Shown here: positions 39,782 through 47,501 of the stretch, one piece after another
How positions within the stretch are numbered: position 1 is the first letter of the stretch
Layout: each line of letters starts with the position of its first letter
Origin: a virus
Virus record (IMG/VR): IMGVR_UViG_3300044648_000011
Span: 1-51,000 of that record
Length of the DNA: 51,000 bases
Direction: 5' to 3' (one strand)
The notes under the pieces: generated by a model
The model's input: only the letters and a program-made list of their open reading frames with translations
What the model was told of the DNA's origin: nothing
Database searches by the model: none
Program-made: the position numbers and the translations under genes

Positions 39782-40108
39782 TCACTCCTTGTGTGCGTTC
39801 ATGTAAGCCTCTACGGCGTGGCGAGGAAGCTTGCCCTTTGCCGGTACGTTCTGAACACCGTTTGCACGTGCCCACTCACGCATCTCAGGGATAGTAGCTA
39901 CCTCAGATACCTCTTCCTGGTCCTCAGATGCCTCTACAGGCTCCTGAACGTCTTCCTCGGTGTCATCACCCTGGGGTGCACTCTCTACAGTCTCTGAGAG
40001 CTTCTCAGCGGGTGCATCTACAAAAGTCCAAGATCCCCCACTGACCAGAGTGTTGGCCTTCTTATTGGGTACATCAACTACAGTTCCATTAAAATGCTTA
40101 ACTCTCAT
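39782..40108 (-). CDS. Protein with Lsr2-like C-terminal domain
   Basis: 108 residues. A polar, acidic middle (DDTEEDVQEPVEASEDQEE) is followed by residues 73-108 (IPEMREWARANGVQNVPAKGKLPRHAVEAYM), which resemble the C-terminal DNA-binding domain of actinobacterial Lsr2 (EWARENG...RGRIPxxVxEAY). It lacks the Lsr2 oligomerisation half. Located between capsid and connector genes, so a role in packaging or DNA contact in the head is possible. Confidence 0.65.
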   Translation of the reverse strand: MRVKHFNGTVVDVPNKKANTLVSGGSWTFVDAPAEKLSETVESAPQGDDTEEDVQEPVEASEDQEEVSEVATIPEMREWARANGVQNVPAKGKLPRHAVEAYMNAHKE

Positions 40109-40138
40109 CTAACTTCCTTTCGAGGAAAGGAGGGAGGC

Positions 40139-40160
40139 CGGGAAGCGGTTAAACTTCCCG
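40139..40160 (-). terminator. Hairpin after the capsid gene
   Basis: CGGGAAG (40139-40145)/CTTCCCG (40154-40160) with an 8-base loop, just after the capsid stop. A second hairpin at 40116-40130 (CCTTTC/GAAAGG) overlaps the next gene's ribosome binding site. Could favour capsid mRNA over downstream genes. Confidence 0.5.
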
Positions 40161-40169
40161 ACCATCAAC

Positions 40170-41186
40170 TCACGGGGTATCGACCTCAGTAAGCTTGGCA
40201 AACGCTTCTAGATCGCCTACGACCCACCCGAAGGTGACCTCGCACATAACGGCAACCTGGTTGGTCTGCCAAAGGTTAACAGTGTTAGTACCGTCAGACA
40301 GGGTAGCCTGGTCAGATACCTTGAATCGAATTTCATCCGCAAAGCCCCACTTAAGCTGGGAGAAGTCACCCAGGAAAGCGCGCACAGGCGGAGTCGGTCC
40401 AGCATAGGCACCGATACGGCCGGGAGCAGCCTTGTGGAAGTTGGCAGGAAGACCAAGAACACTGGATTCCTGCGCAGCTAGATTCACATCACCGGGAGAA
40501 AGAACGTTCCCGTTAGCGTCCACACCACGCATAGCCGCAGCCAGCTTGGTACGGTAGCGAGGATCGAAAACCCAACGTTCCGGGTCGTAGTCCTCACCGA
40601 TAAGATCGTACAGGGCTAGAAGGTCGTTGATCAGATTTCCAGCATTGGCACCAGCAGGGTCGTGTGCTACGACGTTCGTGGTGTTAACCAGGACGTTGTT
40701 CACATCGATACCCTGTAGAGCAGTACCAAGAAGAGCGTCACGCCCGTGGAATACCGCGAGGTCCATTTGACGGGCAATCGCAGCCGACAGCTTACCGCGA
40801 ATGGAGTTAAAGCGGTTCTGCGGGTTCTGACGAACGAATTCATCCGAAGCCGTCACGATAACCGCGAACTTCACGGGGCTGAACGAACGCGAACCCCAAC
40901 CAACACCAGACAGAGGCTTAACGCCACCTTCACGCTGTTCGTTAGAAGTACCCACGCCGACCTGACCGGCCTGAGGTTCAGTCACGGTAACTGGAATAAC
41001 CGTCTGACCGTAAGTAACCTCGATCTGCTCAGCACCAAGACGAGGCAGAAGCGCCTGTTCGGTAGCCTTAGCGAAAATTTCCCCTACAACCGCCTTGGGC
41101 GCGAAGTCCGCGTCAAGGTGGCTTAGCCGAAGCTGATGCGGGCCATCGCCCGGTGTATTCGGCTCTAGCTCATTAATAGTAGCCAT
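40170..41186 (-). CDS. Major capsid protein, HK97 fold
   Basis: 338 residues. The E-loop/P-domain pattern is seen in VGEIFAKATEQALLPRLGAEQIEVTYGQTVIPV and FSPVKFAVIVTASDEFVRQN, followed by an A-domain (NDLLALYDLIGEDYDPERWVF) and a strand-rich C-terminus ending in MCEVTFGWVVGDLEAFAKL. Follows the scaffold gene, the standard place. Confidence 0.85.
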   Translation of the reverse strand: MATINELEPNTPGDGPHQLRLSHLDADFAPKAVVGEIFAKATEQALLPRLGAEQIEVTYGQTVIPVTVTEPQAGQVGVGTSNEQREGGVKPLSGVGWGSRSFSPVKFAVIVTASDEFVRQNPQNRFNSIRGKLSAAIARQMDLAVFHGRDALLGTALQGIDVNNVLVNTTNVVAHDPAGANAGNLINDLLALYDLIGEDYDPERWVFDPRYRTKLAAAMRGVDANGNVLSPGDVNLAAQESSVLGLPANFHKAAPGRIGAYAGPTPPVRAFLGDFSQLKWGFADEIRFKVSDQATLSDGTNTVNLWQTNQVAVMCEVTFGWVVGDLEAFAKLTEVDTP

Positions 41187-41204
41187 TAGAATGCTTTCCT
41201 TTGC

Positions 41205-41723
41205 TTAGTTGAACTTAGACATCATGAAAGAAGCGAAATTGCTGTCTGCGTTCTCACTGCCGTCACCCGCAAGACCCTGGGAAGGATCAGTAGCAGGCTT
41301 GTTAGCAGGGACGGTTTCGGTAATACCGAAAATCTTCTTCACTTCGACAGCATCTGCCTTAAGCTCCTCGGCTGTACTGCCCTGGAGCCGGCTTGCGAAA
41401 CTGGTTAGCTTGTCAGTTGGAACACCAGCTTCGATAGCGGCATTCAGCTTAGCCATAGACATAATCGCCTGAGCGAGTTGGTCTTTGGTAGCTTCGTGTG
41501 CGGTGTTCGATTCTGCCAGCTTGGCTTCGAACGCCGTCTGAACTTCGCTCTTTGCGGCTTCCACAGCCTCATTCTTCTTGACACGAGTACTAGCGTTTTC
41601 CTGACGAAGTTCGGAAATCATATTACGAGCAAACTCCGGTAGCTGTTCCACCGTAGTAATTTCGGTCTGAGTCACTACCGTCTCGGTTGTAGACTCAGTG
41701 CCAGTGCTGGCCGTTTCGGACAT
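41205..41723 (-). CDS. Capsid scaffolding protein
   Basis: 172 residues, Thr/Glu-rich start, then a long Ala/Glu/Lys/Gln coiled coil (ISELRQENASTRVKKNEAVEAAKSEVQTAFEAKL), ending in a short folded tail. AGGAGG precedes the ATG. It lies directly upstream of the capsid gene. Confidence 0.75.
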   Translation of the reverse strand: MSETASTGTESTTETVVTQTEITTVEQLPEFARNMISELRQENASTRVKKNEAVEAAKSEVQTAFEAKLAESNTAHEATKDQLAQAIMSMAKLNAAIEAGVPTDKLTSFASRLQGSTAEELKADAVEVKKIFGITETVPANKPATDPSQGLAGDGSENADSNFASFMMSKFN

Positions 41724-41745
41724 TTATTGCCTCCTGGGCAGAGAA

Positions 41746-41766
41746 AAGCATTCTCCTGGAATGCTT
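41746..41766 (-). terminator. Hairpin with T-run upstream of scaffold gene
   Basis: AAGCATTC (41746-41753)/GAATGCTT (41759-41766) with a TCCTG loop; on the minus strand the stem is followed by TTTTC. It lies between the MuF and scaffold genes and may give partial termination. Confidence 0.5.
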
Positions 41767-41810
41767 GTTGGGCGAACCTTAAAGCCGGCCCTTACGTCCG
41801 GCAGGGTGTG

Positions 41811-42605
41811 TTATGCGGCGATGGACATTTTACGAACGTCTACATCGCCGTTCTCGATGGCTCGACGGAATGCGTTCATCGCATCCTTACCTCGATAACC
41901 TCGAGTTTCTTTCTTCCAGATATCCAACGCTCGTTTGTAAGCGTCTCGACCAGGCCAACTAGCCTTGTCGAACACCGGAACTACCTTGCAATCGCATCCC
42001 GGATGCCATCTGGTCATTAGTTCCTTGAGCGCAGCAGCATCACCGCTTGCCCAAAGCTGTTCTGCTAGTTCATCACTAGCGTTTAGTCCAGCACCACGAG
42101 CCGACTTGTAAGCCGGTCCTCGTGATACCAACATCATGCAAAATCCACAAGTCTCCCGACCTGTTGCTACTCGAGCCCACCCGAGAACTTCATTGTCTTC
42201 TTCGACTGCTCGAAGAATGGTGCGTCGACCGCCATTTTCAACGGCCTTAGCAGCACGCAATGCGACCTGAGCAAGTGAACCTTCTGAGGCGCCTGTCTCC
42301 AGAAAGTCGTCTCGAGCCGGAAACATCTCTTCTGTAAACCAGTCCAGCCGGTATTCAGCAAGATAGATGTCGCGTCGTGGTAGTTCTGGGTGATGCTCTT
42401 TCCGCTGAGAATCATAAAATCGCCTACCTAATTCGGCAGACTTCTTACGAGCTTCATAAACGAACGGAAAGAGCAACTCGAGTAGGAATCGCCAATCGTA
42501 AATGGTTAGGGTAGGAAGGCGATAGCTAGAAGACAGCTCGAGCACCGTAGCCACTAGCTCCGCGCTAATCGCGGCTTGTGCCTCTGCGTACTCTTCGGCT
42601 GTCAT
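41811..42605 (-). CDS. MuF-like head morphogenesis protein
   Basis: 264 residues. The Cys cluster CGFCMMLVSRG (about 154-164) and HPGCDCKVVPVF (about 206-217) is the typical zinc-like core of the MuF domain; a helical N-terminus precedes it. MuF proteins join the portal in procapsid assembly. Follows the portal by a 4-base overlap. Confidence 0.8.
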   Translation of the reverse strand: MTAEEYAEAQAAISAELVATVLELSSSYRLPTLTIYDWRFLLELLFPFVYEARKKSAELGRRFYDSQRKEHHPELPRRDIYLAEYRLDWFTEEMFPARDDFLETGASEGSLAQVALRAAKAVENGGRRTILRAVEEDNEVLGWARVATGRETCGFCMMLVSRGPAYKSARGAGLNASDELAEQLWASGDAAALKELMTRWHPGCDCKVVPVFDKASWPGRDAYKRALDIWKKETRGYRGKDAMNAFRRAIENGDVDVRKMSIAA

Positions 42606-44020
42606 TCGTCACGTCCCTCCGGTAGTTGAGTTCTTCCTGTTACGGGAGGTCCGTACAGCTCTGCTAGCCTGCCACGCGGACTGTTCTTATCCATCTTCTC
42701 CATCTCTTCACGTTCACCAATGGAGAAGTTGAGCTTGATTCGAGCCATCTCGACAGGGATAACAGCGCGTCCGTCAGGAGTGATAGCCGTAGCTAGCTTA
42801 ACTACCGCGTCAGCCATTGCAGCAAACGTCGGAGTGGCCGGGTTACGCCATACCGTTTCCATTCGGAATGCGTCTGTAGGAATCGTTCCGTCCATTACCT
42901 TAAGGGCAATGCGCATTACCATTTCCCACGCTTCGCCGAACATTCGACACTTGCGTTCAGCCTTTTTGACTAGTCGATCTTCGCTGGCACGAATAGCGTC
43001 AGCAGAAGCCGGATTGTCAGACGAGAAGCTGAAGTACTGGGGAGGGAGACCGGTGTAACCCGACGCTTCCTTACGAAGCATCTCCATTCCTTCACCGAAG
43101 TTACGAAGTTCAGCCGCAGCAAACTGCGAGATCTTACCGTCTGGATCTTCGAAAGCTAGAAGATTAGCAATGTAAGCTTCCCACGAAGATTCTCCGGTTT
43201 GACCCATGATCTCGGCACGATCCACACCAAAGATAACTCGCTGTGGAATGGCCATCAGCTCAGCAGTAGCCTGCATATTCATCATGAGGCGGGACGCCGC
43301 GTCGCTAACACTTCGTAGTTCTGGCTTGATCTCGGAGCAACCATCCTGCTGTTCAATGCGTTCCTTATTAAGGATCGGAACCACAGGGACAATGCCCAGA
43401 TTATGATCTACTCGCCATTCTTCAATCCACCCGTTGTTGTTTCCAACACGGTTACTTTCTACGTAACCAATGGTAGAATTAGGAAGATAAAGAGTGATCT
43501 TTCGAACCTTGACTGTGGTAACACCAACAGGAACGTTGTAAACACGAATAGCTCGAGTAACTCGCCCCGATACCGGATCAACTTCAGCATACATTGATCG
43601 AGGAGACTCAACCTTGATCACCGGAGTGGTCGGATCCATCAAAGGATCGTTAGGATTAGGGGCCGCGATCGTCACATAAGCCCGGCCATGAACCAAAGCT
43701 TCGGTGTGAGCCAGCCCGGACTCGACGTCCATACGGTTAGCCTGCCACCACTGCCACAGTCGGTCATCCGCCTTGGACTTACCGGCTAGAATGAACCCTT
43801 CGATGTCTAGACGCTCTTCAAGGCTGCCTAGATACGTACGGGACCACCCAATTTGAGCTAGAAGATGCTTCATCGCGGGTGGAACGGCTAGACCAACCGC
43901 CTTTGGGCGATACGTGCCGTTGTAATACGCGTTATTGACCTTAAGCTCGCTTGCGTCCCTTCCAAACTTGCCTAGAAGGTATTCGATCTGCTCGGCATTA
44001 CTCTGGACAGGTGCTGTCAT
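42602..44020 (-). CDS. Portal protein
   Basis: 472 residues from the ATG at 44020 (ATGA overlap with terminase; longer start rejected). Typical SPP1-like portal features: YYNGTYRPKAVGLAVPPAMKHLLAQIGW near the start, a wing with strand pairs (VGVTTVKVRKITLYLPN), and the stem helix region (RKEASGYTGLPPQYF...). Twelve copies would form the packaging ring. Confidence 0.85.
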   Translation of the reverse strand: MTAPVQSNAEQIEYLLGKFGRDASELKVNNAYYNGTYRPKAVGLAVPPAMKHLLAQIGWSRTYLGSLEERLDIEGFILAGKSKADDRLWQWWQANRMDVESGLAHTEALVHGRAYVTIAAPNPNDPLMDPTTPVIKVESPRSMYAEVDPVSGRVTRAIRVYNVPVGVTTVKVRKITLYLPNSTIGYVESNRVGNNNGWIEEWRVDHNLGIVPVVPILNKERIEQQDGCSEIKPELRSVSDAASRLMMNMQATAELMAIPQRVIFGVDRAEIMGQTGESSWEAYIANLLAFEDPDGKISQFAAAELRNFGEGMEMLRKEASGYTGLPPQYFSFSSDNPASADAIRASEDRLVKKAERKCRMFGEAWEMVMRIALKVMDGTIPTDAFRMETVWRNPATPTFAAMADAVVKLATAITPDGRAVIPVEMARIKLNFSIGEREEMEKMDKNSPRGRLAELYGPPVTGRTQLPEGRDE

Positions 44021-45705
44021 CGGAATACGGCCACCTTTCCAGTGCGATTCTTCTTGTTCATAAGGTACTCCTGCCTTCCAGCGAAGGCGAGGACTGCGCA
44101 AACAGCCGCATCGATCTTGCGTGAACTGTCTTTGCTCGCCTTACGAATACTGATTGCGTCGTAAGTGGTTGGGTTTCTATGTGCATTCAAGACGTGCTGC
44201 CTCAGAATCGCCGATCCATTATGAGAAACAGCTCCTTCAAGTACAGCATCGTTAAGCTTTTCACAGTCAAGTGCAAATCGCTTAGTCTGACCACGCATAT
44301 CGAATGCAATCAGGTTGTTCGGAGATGCCTTAACCTTAAGCTTCTTCTTATACTGCCTGCTCCAGGCGTCTACATACGATTCGAACTCCTTGACATCCGC
44401 CCGGAATGCCACTACGTTGAATCGAGAGAAGACCCAATGAACAGTAGCGTCGACATCTTCTCGCGGGATTTCACCGCCGTACTTCTCGGGATCCCACACC
44501 TTGATCGGGACAAGAAGACCGTCATCGATACGACATGCCACTAGGGCCGTGAAGTCGCCGGACTTTGATCCGTCGAATCCAAGGCTGATCGTGTCGCCAG
44601 GTTCTAGCGTGACATCCTTAAGAATACGATCCCACTCGTGAGGGGCGATCCAAGCATCCTCAGCCGCGTTAATGTGGTTGAGGAACTTACGTCGAGACTC
44701 TGAGATGGGGTTGTTGATGTCTAGGATCGATCCTACGATGGTATCGATGTCTAGCCAGTATGCATCCCCTCGAGCGGTCGTCAGACCGTCCTTGAGCATC
44801 TTGAGGCCCAACTCAAAGCCTTCTGGGTCCACGTCCTCGGATGGGATCTCCGAAACTGGAGTTTCAGCCGGAGCCTCGAGCGCATCATAAAGAATACCTG
44901 TATCTACAGCGCCCTTAGTCTGCACCGCGATGTAGGAATCCCACATGCGCTCGCCGATGGAGTTTCGTCCTGGGACGTGCGCATTGCAGATAGCCAGGTA
45001 ACGAGCCACACCCATGCGAGACTTCGTGATGTTACCTTCAACGACGCCGTACATAGCGTGACCATCGTTAGTTTCGATCCACTCCTGGATTTCGTTAAGG
45101 ATTACGAATGTGGGACGACCACCTTCCAGAGTTGCTGGAGAGGAGGTTACGCCTTCGATTAGCCCGCCCGAACCATCAGTAGAGTGGATAATAGTCTTAT
45201 TAATATCAAGCTTAAATTCTTCCTTAAGCTTAGGGCTAACCATGCTAGGGAAAAGCTTAAGCGTGTTACCCGTCTGAGTCTGCGATACCGCAGCAATCTG
45301 AATCCACGGAGCCTTTACACGCTTCCCAACGGGCCGAAGACCTTCCCAGTGACTGAACCGAGCAGGGCCACATAGTTCGACGAGTGCCAGCGCGGCACAC
45401 ATCGGGTCCTTACCCCACCCCTTCATTCGCCTTAGCACACCATTACGGTACGCAAAACGGCCCAGCTCGTCTACGGCATACCACCATAGAATGAACCGGG
45501 CCTGTTCTGAAGTTGGAATGAATGGGTCATCGTCATTATCTCCGCCTGGAGACCGTACATACTCGGCTAGCCAGTCTAAAATCCCCCAACCTAGACTCGC
45601 CTTGGGAAGATGCCAGCGTCCGTCTCGACGACGACGCCATGTAGGGCCTATTACGTGCGCGGGTGCAGGCTTAAGGTCCGATAGGCGGACCAGGGTGTCC
45701 ACCAT
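44017..45705 (-). CDS. Terminase large subunit
   Basis: 562 residues. ATPase Walker A is the degenerate RRMKGWGKDP (92-101), Walker B PTFVILNEIQEW (about 197-208). The RNase H-like nuclease part has LGFDGSKSGDFTALV (about 385-399) with catalytic Asp, and a later DAAVCAVLAFAG. Unusually, it is separated from the small subunit by the tRNA array. GAGGTGT-type spacing before the ATG fits translation. Confidence 0.9.
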   Translation of the reverse strand: MVDTLVRLSDLKPAPAHVIGPTWRRRRDGRWHLPKASLGWGILDWLAEYVRSPGGDNDDDPFIPTSEQARFILWWYAVDELGRFAYRNGVLRRMKGWGKDPMCAALALVELCGPARFSHWEGLRPVGKRVKAPWIQIAAVSQTQTGNTLKLFPSMVSPKLKEEFKLDINKTIIHSTDGSGGLIEGVTSSPATLEGGRPTFVILNEIQEWIETNDGHAMYGVVEGNITKSRMGVARYLAICNAHVPGRNSIGERMWDSYIAVQTKGAVDTGILYDALEAPAETPVSEIPSEDVDPEGFELGLKMLKDGLTTARGDAYWLDIDTIVGSILDINNPISESRRKFLNHINAAEDAWIAPHEWDRILKDVTLEPGDTISLGFDGSKSGDFTALVACRIDDGLLVPIKVWDPEKYGGEIPREDVDATVHWVFSRFNVVAFRADVKEFESYVDAWSRQYKKKLKVKASPNNLIAFDMRGQTKRFALDCEKLNDAVLEGAVSHNGSAILRQHVLNAHRNPTTYDAISIRKASKDSSRKIDAAVCAVLAFAGRQEYLMNKKNRTGKVAVFR

Positions 45706-45721
45706 ATCGGCCTTCCTGGAG

Positions 45722-45919
45722 TTATTGGATTTTCCTCTTCTTTAAGATCTTGTTTTCTTGGGATTGCATACACACTGAACAGTATAAAGTTTGGAAAGTG
45801 ACCATGTAGTCACCGACTTTGGCTGTTTTCTGCATCCCTTTGGTTTTCTTATTGCACTTATGCTTGGGAATCTCGCTCACTGTCAACCCCTTCTCGTTGG
45901 TGATGACAGCATACCACAC
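45722..45919 (-). CDS. Small Lys-rich protein, 65 aa
   Basis: ATG at 45919. Contains HKCNKKTKGM and a C-x2-C (LYCSVCMQS), so a zinc site is possible, and a KKRKIQ tail. It lies between the terminase gene and the tRNA array. No family recognised. Confidence 0.5.
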   Translation of the reverse strand: MWYAVITNEKGLTVSEIPKHKCNKKTKGMQKTAKVGDYMVTFQTLYCSVCMQSQENKILKKRKIQ

Positions 45920-45931
45920 TTCGTGTCTATG

Positions 45932-46003
45932 TGCACCTGGCAGGACTCGAACCTGCGTCTCCGACTTAAGAGGACGGAGCTAAACCATCTCAGCTACAAG
46001 TGC
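45932..46003 (-). tRNA. tRNA-Lys(CTT)
   Basis: Acceptor GCACTTG/CAGGTGC, D-arm GCT/AGC, anticodon loop CTCTTAA giving CTT, T-loop TTCGAGT, discriminator A. The anticodon stem has one T-T mismatch. Reads AAG codons, which dominate this phage's genes. Confidence 0.9.
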
Positions 46004-46004
46004 G

Positions 46005-46079
46005 TAGGTCTGGAAGGATTTGAACCTTCGGTCTCTTCGTTATCAGCGAAGTGCTTTTACCGGACTAAGCTACAAACCT
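46005..46079 (-). tRNA. tRNA-Ile(GAT)
   Basis: Acceptor AGGTTTG/CAGACCT, anticodon stem CTTCG/CGAAG with loop CTGATAA giving GAT, T-arm GAAGG/CCTTC with loop TTCAAAT, discriminator A. One base separates it from tRNA-Lys. Confidence 0.9.
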
Positions 46080-46080
46080 A

Positions 46081-46157
46081 TGGTGGAGCCTGCGGGGATC
46101 GAACCCGCCGCCTCTTCCTTGCAAGGGAAGCGCTCTTCCTAAATGAGCTAAGACCCC
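46081..46157 (-). tRNA. tRNA-Ala(TGC)
   Basis: Acceptor GGGGTCT/AGGCTCC, anticodon stem CTTCC/GGAAG with loop CTTGCAA giving TGC, T-arm GCGGG/CCCGC with loop TTCGATC, discriminator A, CCA encoded. Confidence 0.9.
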
Positions 46158-46159
46158 GG

Positions 46160-46230
46160 AGCCTCTGGTAGGAATCGAACCCACGTCACCTGTTTACAAG
46201 ACAGGAGCTAAGCCACTCAGCTACAAAGGC
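46160..46230 (-). tRNA. tRNA-Thr(TGT)
   Basis: Acceptor GCCTTTG/CAGAGGC, anticodon stem CCTGT/ACAGG with loop CTTGTAA giving TGT, T-arm GTGGG/CCTAC with loop TTCGATT, discriminator T. Confidence 0.9.
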
Positions 46231-46234
46231 AATG

Positions 46235-46306
46235 CTGCCCATCAAGGATTCGAACCTCAAACAATTGGTTCAGAGCCAACCGTGTTGCCAATTACACCAA
46301 TGGGCA
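46235..46306 (-). tRNA. tRNA-Gln(CTG)
   Basis: Acceptor TGCCCAT/ATGGGCA, anticodon stem GTTGG/CCAAT with loop CTCTGAA giving CTG, T-loop TTCGAAT on a weak stem, discriminator G. Reads CAG codons. Confidence 0.88.
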
Positions 46307-46310
46307 TTAC

Positions 46311-46359
46311 GAGCCAGCCCCGGTCAATGGAAATTCCAAAGGCACTGAGGCAGACTGGC
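46311..46359 (-). ncRNA. Small stem-closed RNA element inside the tRNA array
   Basis: GAGCCAG at 46311-46317 and CTGGCTC at about 46353-46359 are perfect complements, 7 bp like an acceptor stem, closing about 35 bases without a T-loop. A TGGAAATTCCA word lies inside. It may be a decayed tRNA or a spacer structure for processing. Confidence 0.35.
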
Positions 46360-46364
46360 TCTCG

Positions 46365-46437
46365 ACCCCCTGACAGGACTCGAACCTGCACGTGAACGCT
46401 TAGAAGGCGTCTGATCTTCCAATTGAACTACAAGGGG
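46365..46437 (-). tRNA. tRNA-Arg(TCT)
   Basis: Acceptor CCCCTTG/CAGGGGG, anticodon stem GACGC/GCGTT with loop CTTCTAA giving TCT, T-loop TTCGAGT. Discriminator reads T, and the D-stem has a mismatch. Confidence 0.85.
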
Positions 46438-46438
46438 A

Positions 46439-46523
46439 TGGCAGCGGATAAAGGTATTGATCCCTCGAGTGTAACCCCGGCCTGGTTTTCAAGACCAGTT
46501 TGTGCACCTGCACGCTATCCGCT
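46439..46523 (-). tRNA. tRNA-Ser(TGA)
   Basis: Class II tRNA of 85 bases. Acceptor AGCGGAT/ATCCGCT, D-arm GTGC/GCAC, anticodon stem CTGGT/ACCAG with loop CTTGAAA giving TGA, long variable arm, T-loop ATCAATA (not TTC), discriminator G and encoded CCA. Confidence 0.8.
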
Positions 46524-46527
46524 CTAG

Positions 46528-46600
46528 CACCCCTAACAGGATTCGAACCTGCGACAACCCACGTTCGTAGCGTGGCGCTCTTCCACTGAGCTATAGGGGA
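46528..46600 (-). tRNA. tRNA-Arg(ACG)
   Basis: Anticodon stem CCACG/CGTGG with loop CTACGAA giving ACG, T-arm GCAGG/CCTGT with loop TTCGAAT. Acceptor pairs 2-7 only; 1-72 is a T-T mismatch, discriminator G. Confidence 0.88.
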
Positions 46601-46669
46601 TTGTGTCGGAGTTCAGCACCCACCCTCATGCCCTCAACGGACAATCGTGGTACCCGACTCGGGTTCTCG

Positions 46670-46738
46670 TCCTGCCGGGAGGGATCGAACCTCCTACAGT
46701 AGCGGTTTACAGCCGCGCTGCTCTCCAAGAGCGTCAGG
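46670..46738 (-). tRNA. tRNA-Tyr(GTA)
   Basis: Acceptor CCTGACG/CGGCAGG with one mismatch, D-arm GCTC/GAGC, anticodon loop CTGTAAA giving GTA on a GCGG/CCGC stem, T-arm GGAGG/CCTCC with loop TTCGATC. Short variable loop, unlike the long arm of most bacterial tRNA-Tyr. Confidence 0.78.
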
Positions 46739-46740
46739 AT

Positions 46741-46754
46741 GGGTCTTTCGACCC
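46741..46754 (-). other. GNRA-type hairpin
   Basis: GGGTC-GAAA-GACCC on the minus strand, a GNRA tetraloop hairpin, between the small gene at 46761 and tRNA-Tyr. Probably a processing or stability element. Confidence 0.4.
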
Positions 46755-46760
46755 TATGGA

Positions 46761-46976
46761 CTAGAATACATCTTCTGGCTTGGCAATAGCACGTACAAAG
46801 AACATAAAGCCCTCTTGCAGATGCGTCTTGGCTAGAGCCATCGAACGCTTGTCGATATCGTCAAACTGAGCAAATTCTCGCCATAGTTGACCGACCTGCT
46901 TCTCCATGTCCTTGACACGATTCATGTCGGCTACATCATCTTCGCTTAGTTCGCGATAACCCTTAACGTCAGGCAT
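46761..46976 (-). CDS. Small helical protein inside the tRNA array
   Basis: 71 residues from the ATG at 46976, with GAAAGG upstream; longer in-frame start rejected as it runs through the tRNA-Phe gene. A charged, mostly helical protein (ELSEDDVADMNRVKDMEKQVGQLWREFAQF, LAKTHLQEGFMFFVRAIAK). It may be a minor RNA-binding or regulatory protein. Not recognised. Confidence 0.6.
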   Translation of the reverse strand: MPDVKGYRELSEDDVADMNRVKDMEKQVGQLWREFAQFDDIDKRSMALAKTHLQEGFMFFVRAIAKPEDVF

Positions 46977-47008
46977 CCTCGACCTTTCGTAGTTTATAAT
47001 ACCTTGCG

Positions 47009-47080
47009 TGGAATCTACAGGGTTCGAACCTATGCGCACCGGGCTTCAACCGGTTGCTCTACCCACTGAGCTAAGATTCC
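47009..47080 (-). tRNA. tRNA-Phe(GAA)
   Basis: Acceptor GGAATCT/AGATTCC, D-arm GCTC/GAGC, anticodon stem ACCGG/CCGGT with loop TTGAAGC giving GAA, T-loop TTCGAAC, discriminator A. First tRNA upstream of the small gene. Confidence 0.92.
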
Positions 47081-47152
47081 ATAAGCAGACACCGCATTCG
47101 ATCCTAAATGCTCATTTAATCAAGGCTCGGAACGTCCCTGAAGTGCCTTACG

Positions 47153-47236
47153 AGGAAGATAAAGGAATCGAACCCTTAGGCTTTCACCTAGTACTAGCTT
47201 AGCACGCTAGTTGCCAACCAATAGGCACTATCTTCC
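47153..47236 (-). tRNA. tRNA-Ser(GCT)
   Basis: Class II. Acceptor GGAAGAT/ATCTTCC, D-stem TGCC/GGCA, anticodon stem CTAGC/GCTAG with loop GTGCTAA giving GCT, long variable arm (TAGG/CCTA), T-loop TTCGATT. Discriminator T instead of the usual G. Confidence 0.85.
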
Positions 47237-47238
47237 GG

Positions 47239-47312
47239 GGTGACTGGAGGGTATCGCACCCTCTTCCATCGGATTCACAGTCCAATAAACTCACTTTTCG
47301 TATCTCAGTCAC
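47239..47312 (-). tRNA. tRNA-His(GTG), odd D-arm
   Basis: Acceptor GTGACTG/CAGTCAC, anticodon stem TTGGA/TCCGA with loop CTGTGAA giving GTG, T-loop TGCGATA, discriminator C as expected for His. Base -1 is T rather than the normal G-1, and the D-loop lacks the GG pair. Likely functional only if G-1 is added or tolerated. Confidence 0.72.
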
Positions 47313-47314
47313 AG

Positions 47315-47386
47315 TCCCTTCACAAGGATTCGAACCTTGGACCCGCTGCTTGTAGGGCAGCCGCTCTTCCGCTGAGCTATAAAGGG
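47315..47386 (-). tRNA. tRNA-Val(TAC), C at position 33
   Basis: Acceptor CCCTTTA/TGAAGGG, D-arm GCTC/GAGC, anticodon stem GCTGC/GCAGC with loop CCTACAA giving TAC, T-arm CAAGG/CCTTG with loop TTCGAAT, discriminator A. Base 33 is C instead of the near-universal U. Confidence 0.85.
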
Positions 47387-47387
47387 G

Positions 47388-47460
47388 TAGCTCTCCCGGG
47401 ATTCGAACCCGGACTGAACAGTTTCTAAGACTGTTGCCTCTCCCGTTGGGCTAGAGAGCC
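47388..47460 (-). tRNA. tRNA-Leu(TAG) with short variable loop
   Basis: Acceptor GGCTCTC/GAGAGCT, D-arm GCC/GGC, anticodon stem ACAGT/ACTGT with loop CTTAGAA giving TAG, T-arm CCGGG/CCCGG with loop TTCGAAT, discriminator A. Leu tRNAs are class II in bacteria, but here the variable loop is five bases. Confidence 0.82.
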
Positions 47461-47463
47461 ATA

Positions 47464-47500
47464 TGGATTACAGGCACTTTCATGTCAGCCTGCTTATCCA
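47464..47500 (-). other. Stable hairpin between tRNAs
   Basis: Nested stems TGGAT/ATCCA (47464-47468, 47496-47500) and CAGGC/GCCTG (47471-47475, 47488-47492) in the gap between tRNA-Leu and tRNA-Trp. Possibly a processing signal. Confidence 0.4.
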
Positions 47501-47501
47501 G

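Noticed and set aside
46601-46669. Possible further tRNA between Arg(ACG) and Tyr
   Set aside because: No T-loop or acceptor pairing could be drawn; only a CCCGAGTCGGG palindrome is visible.
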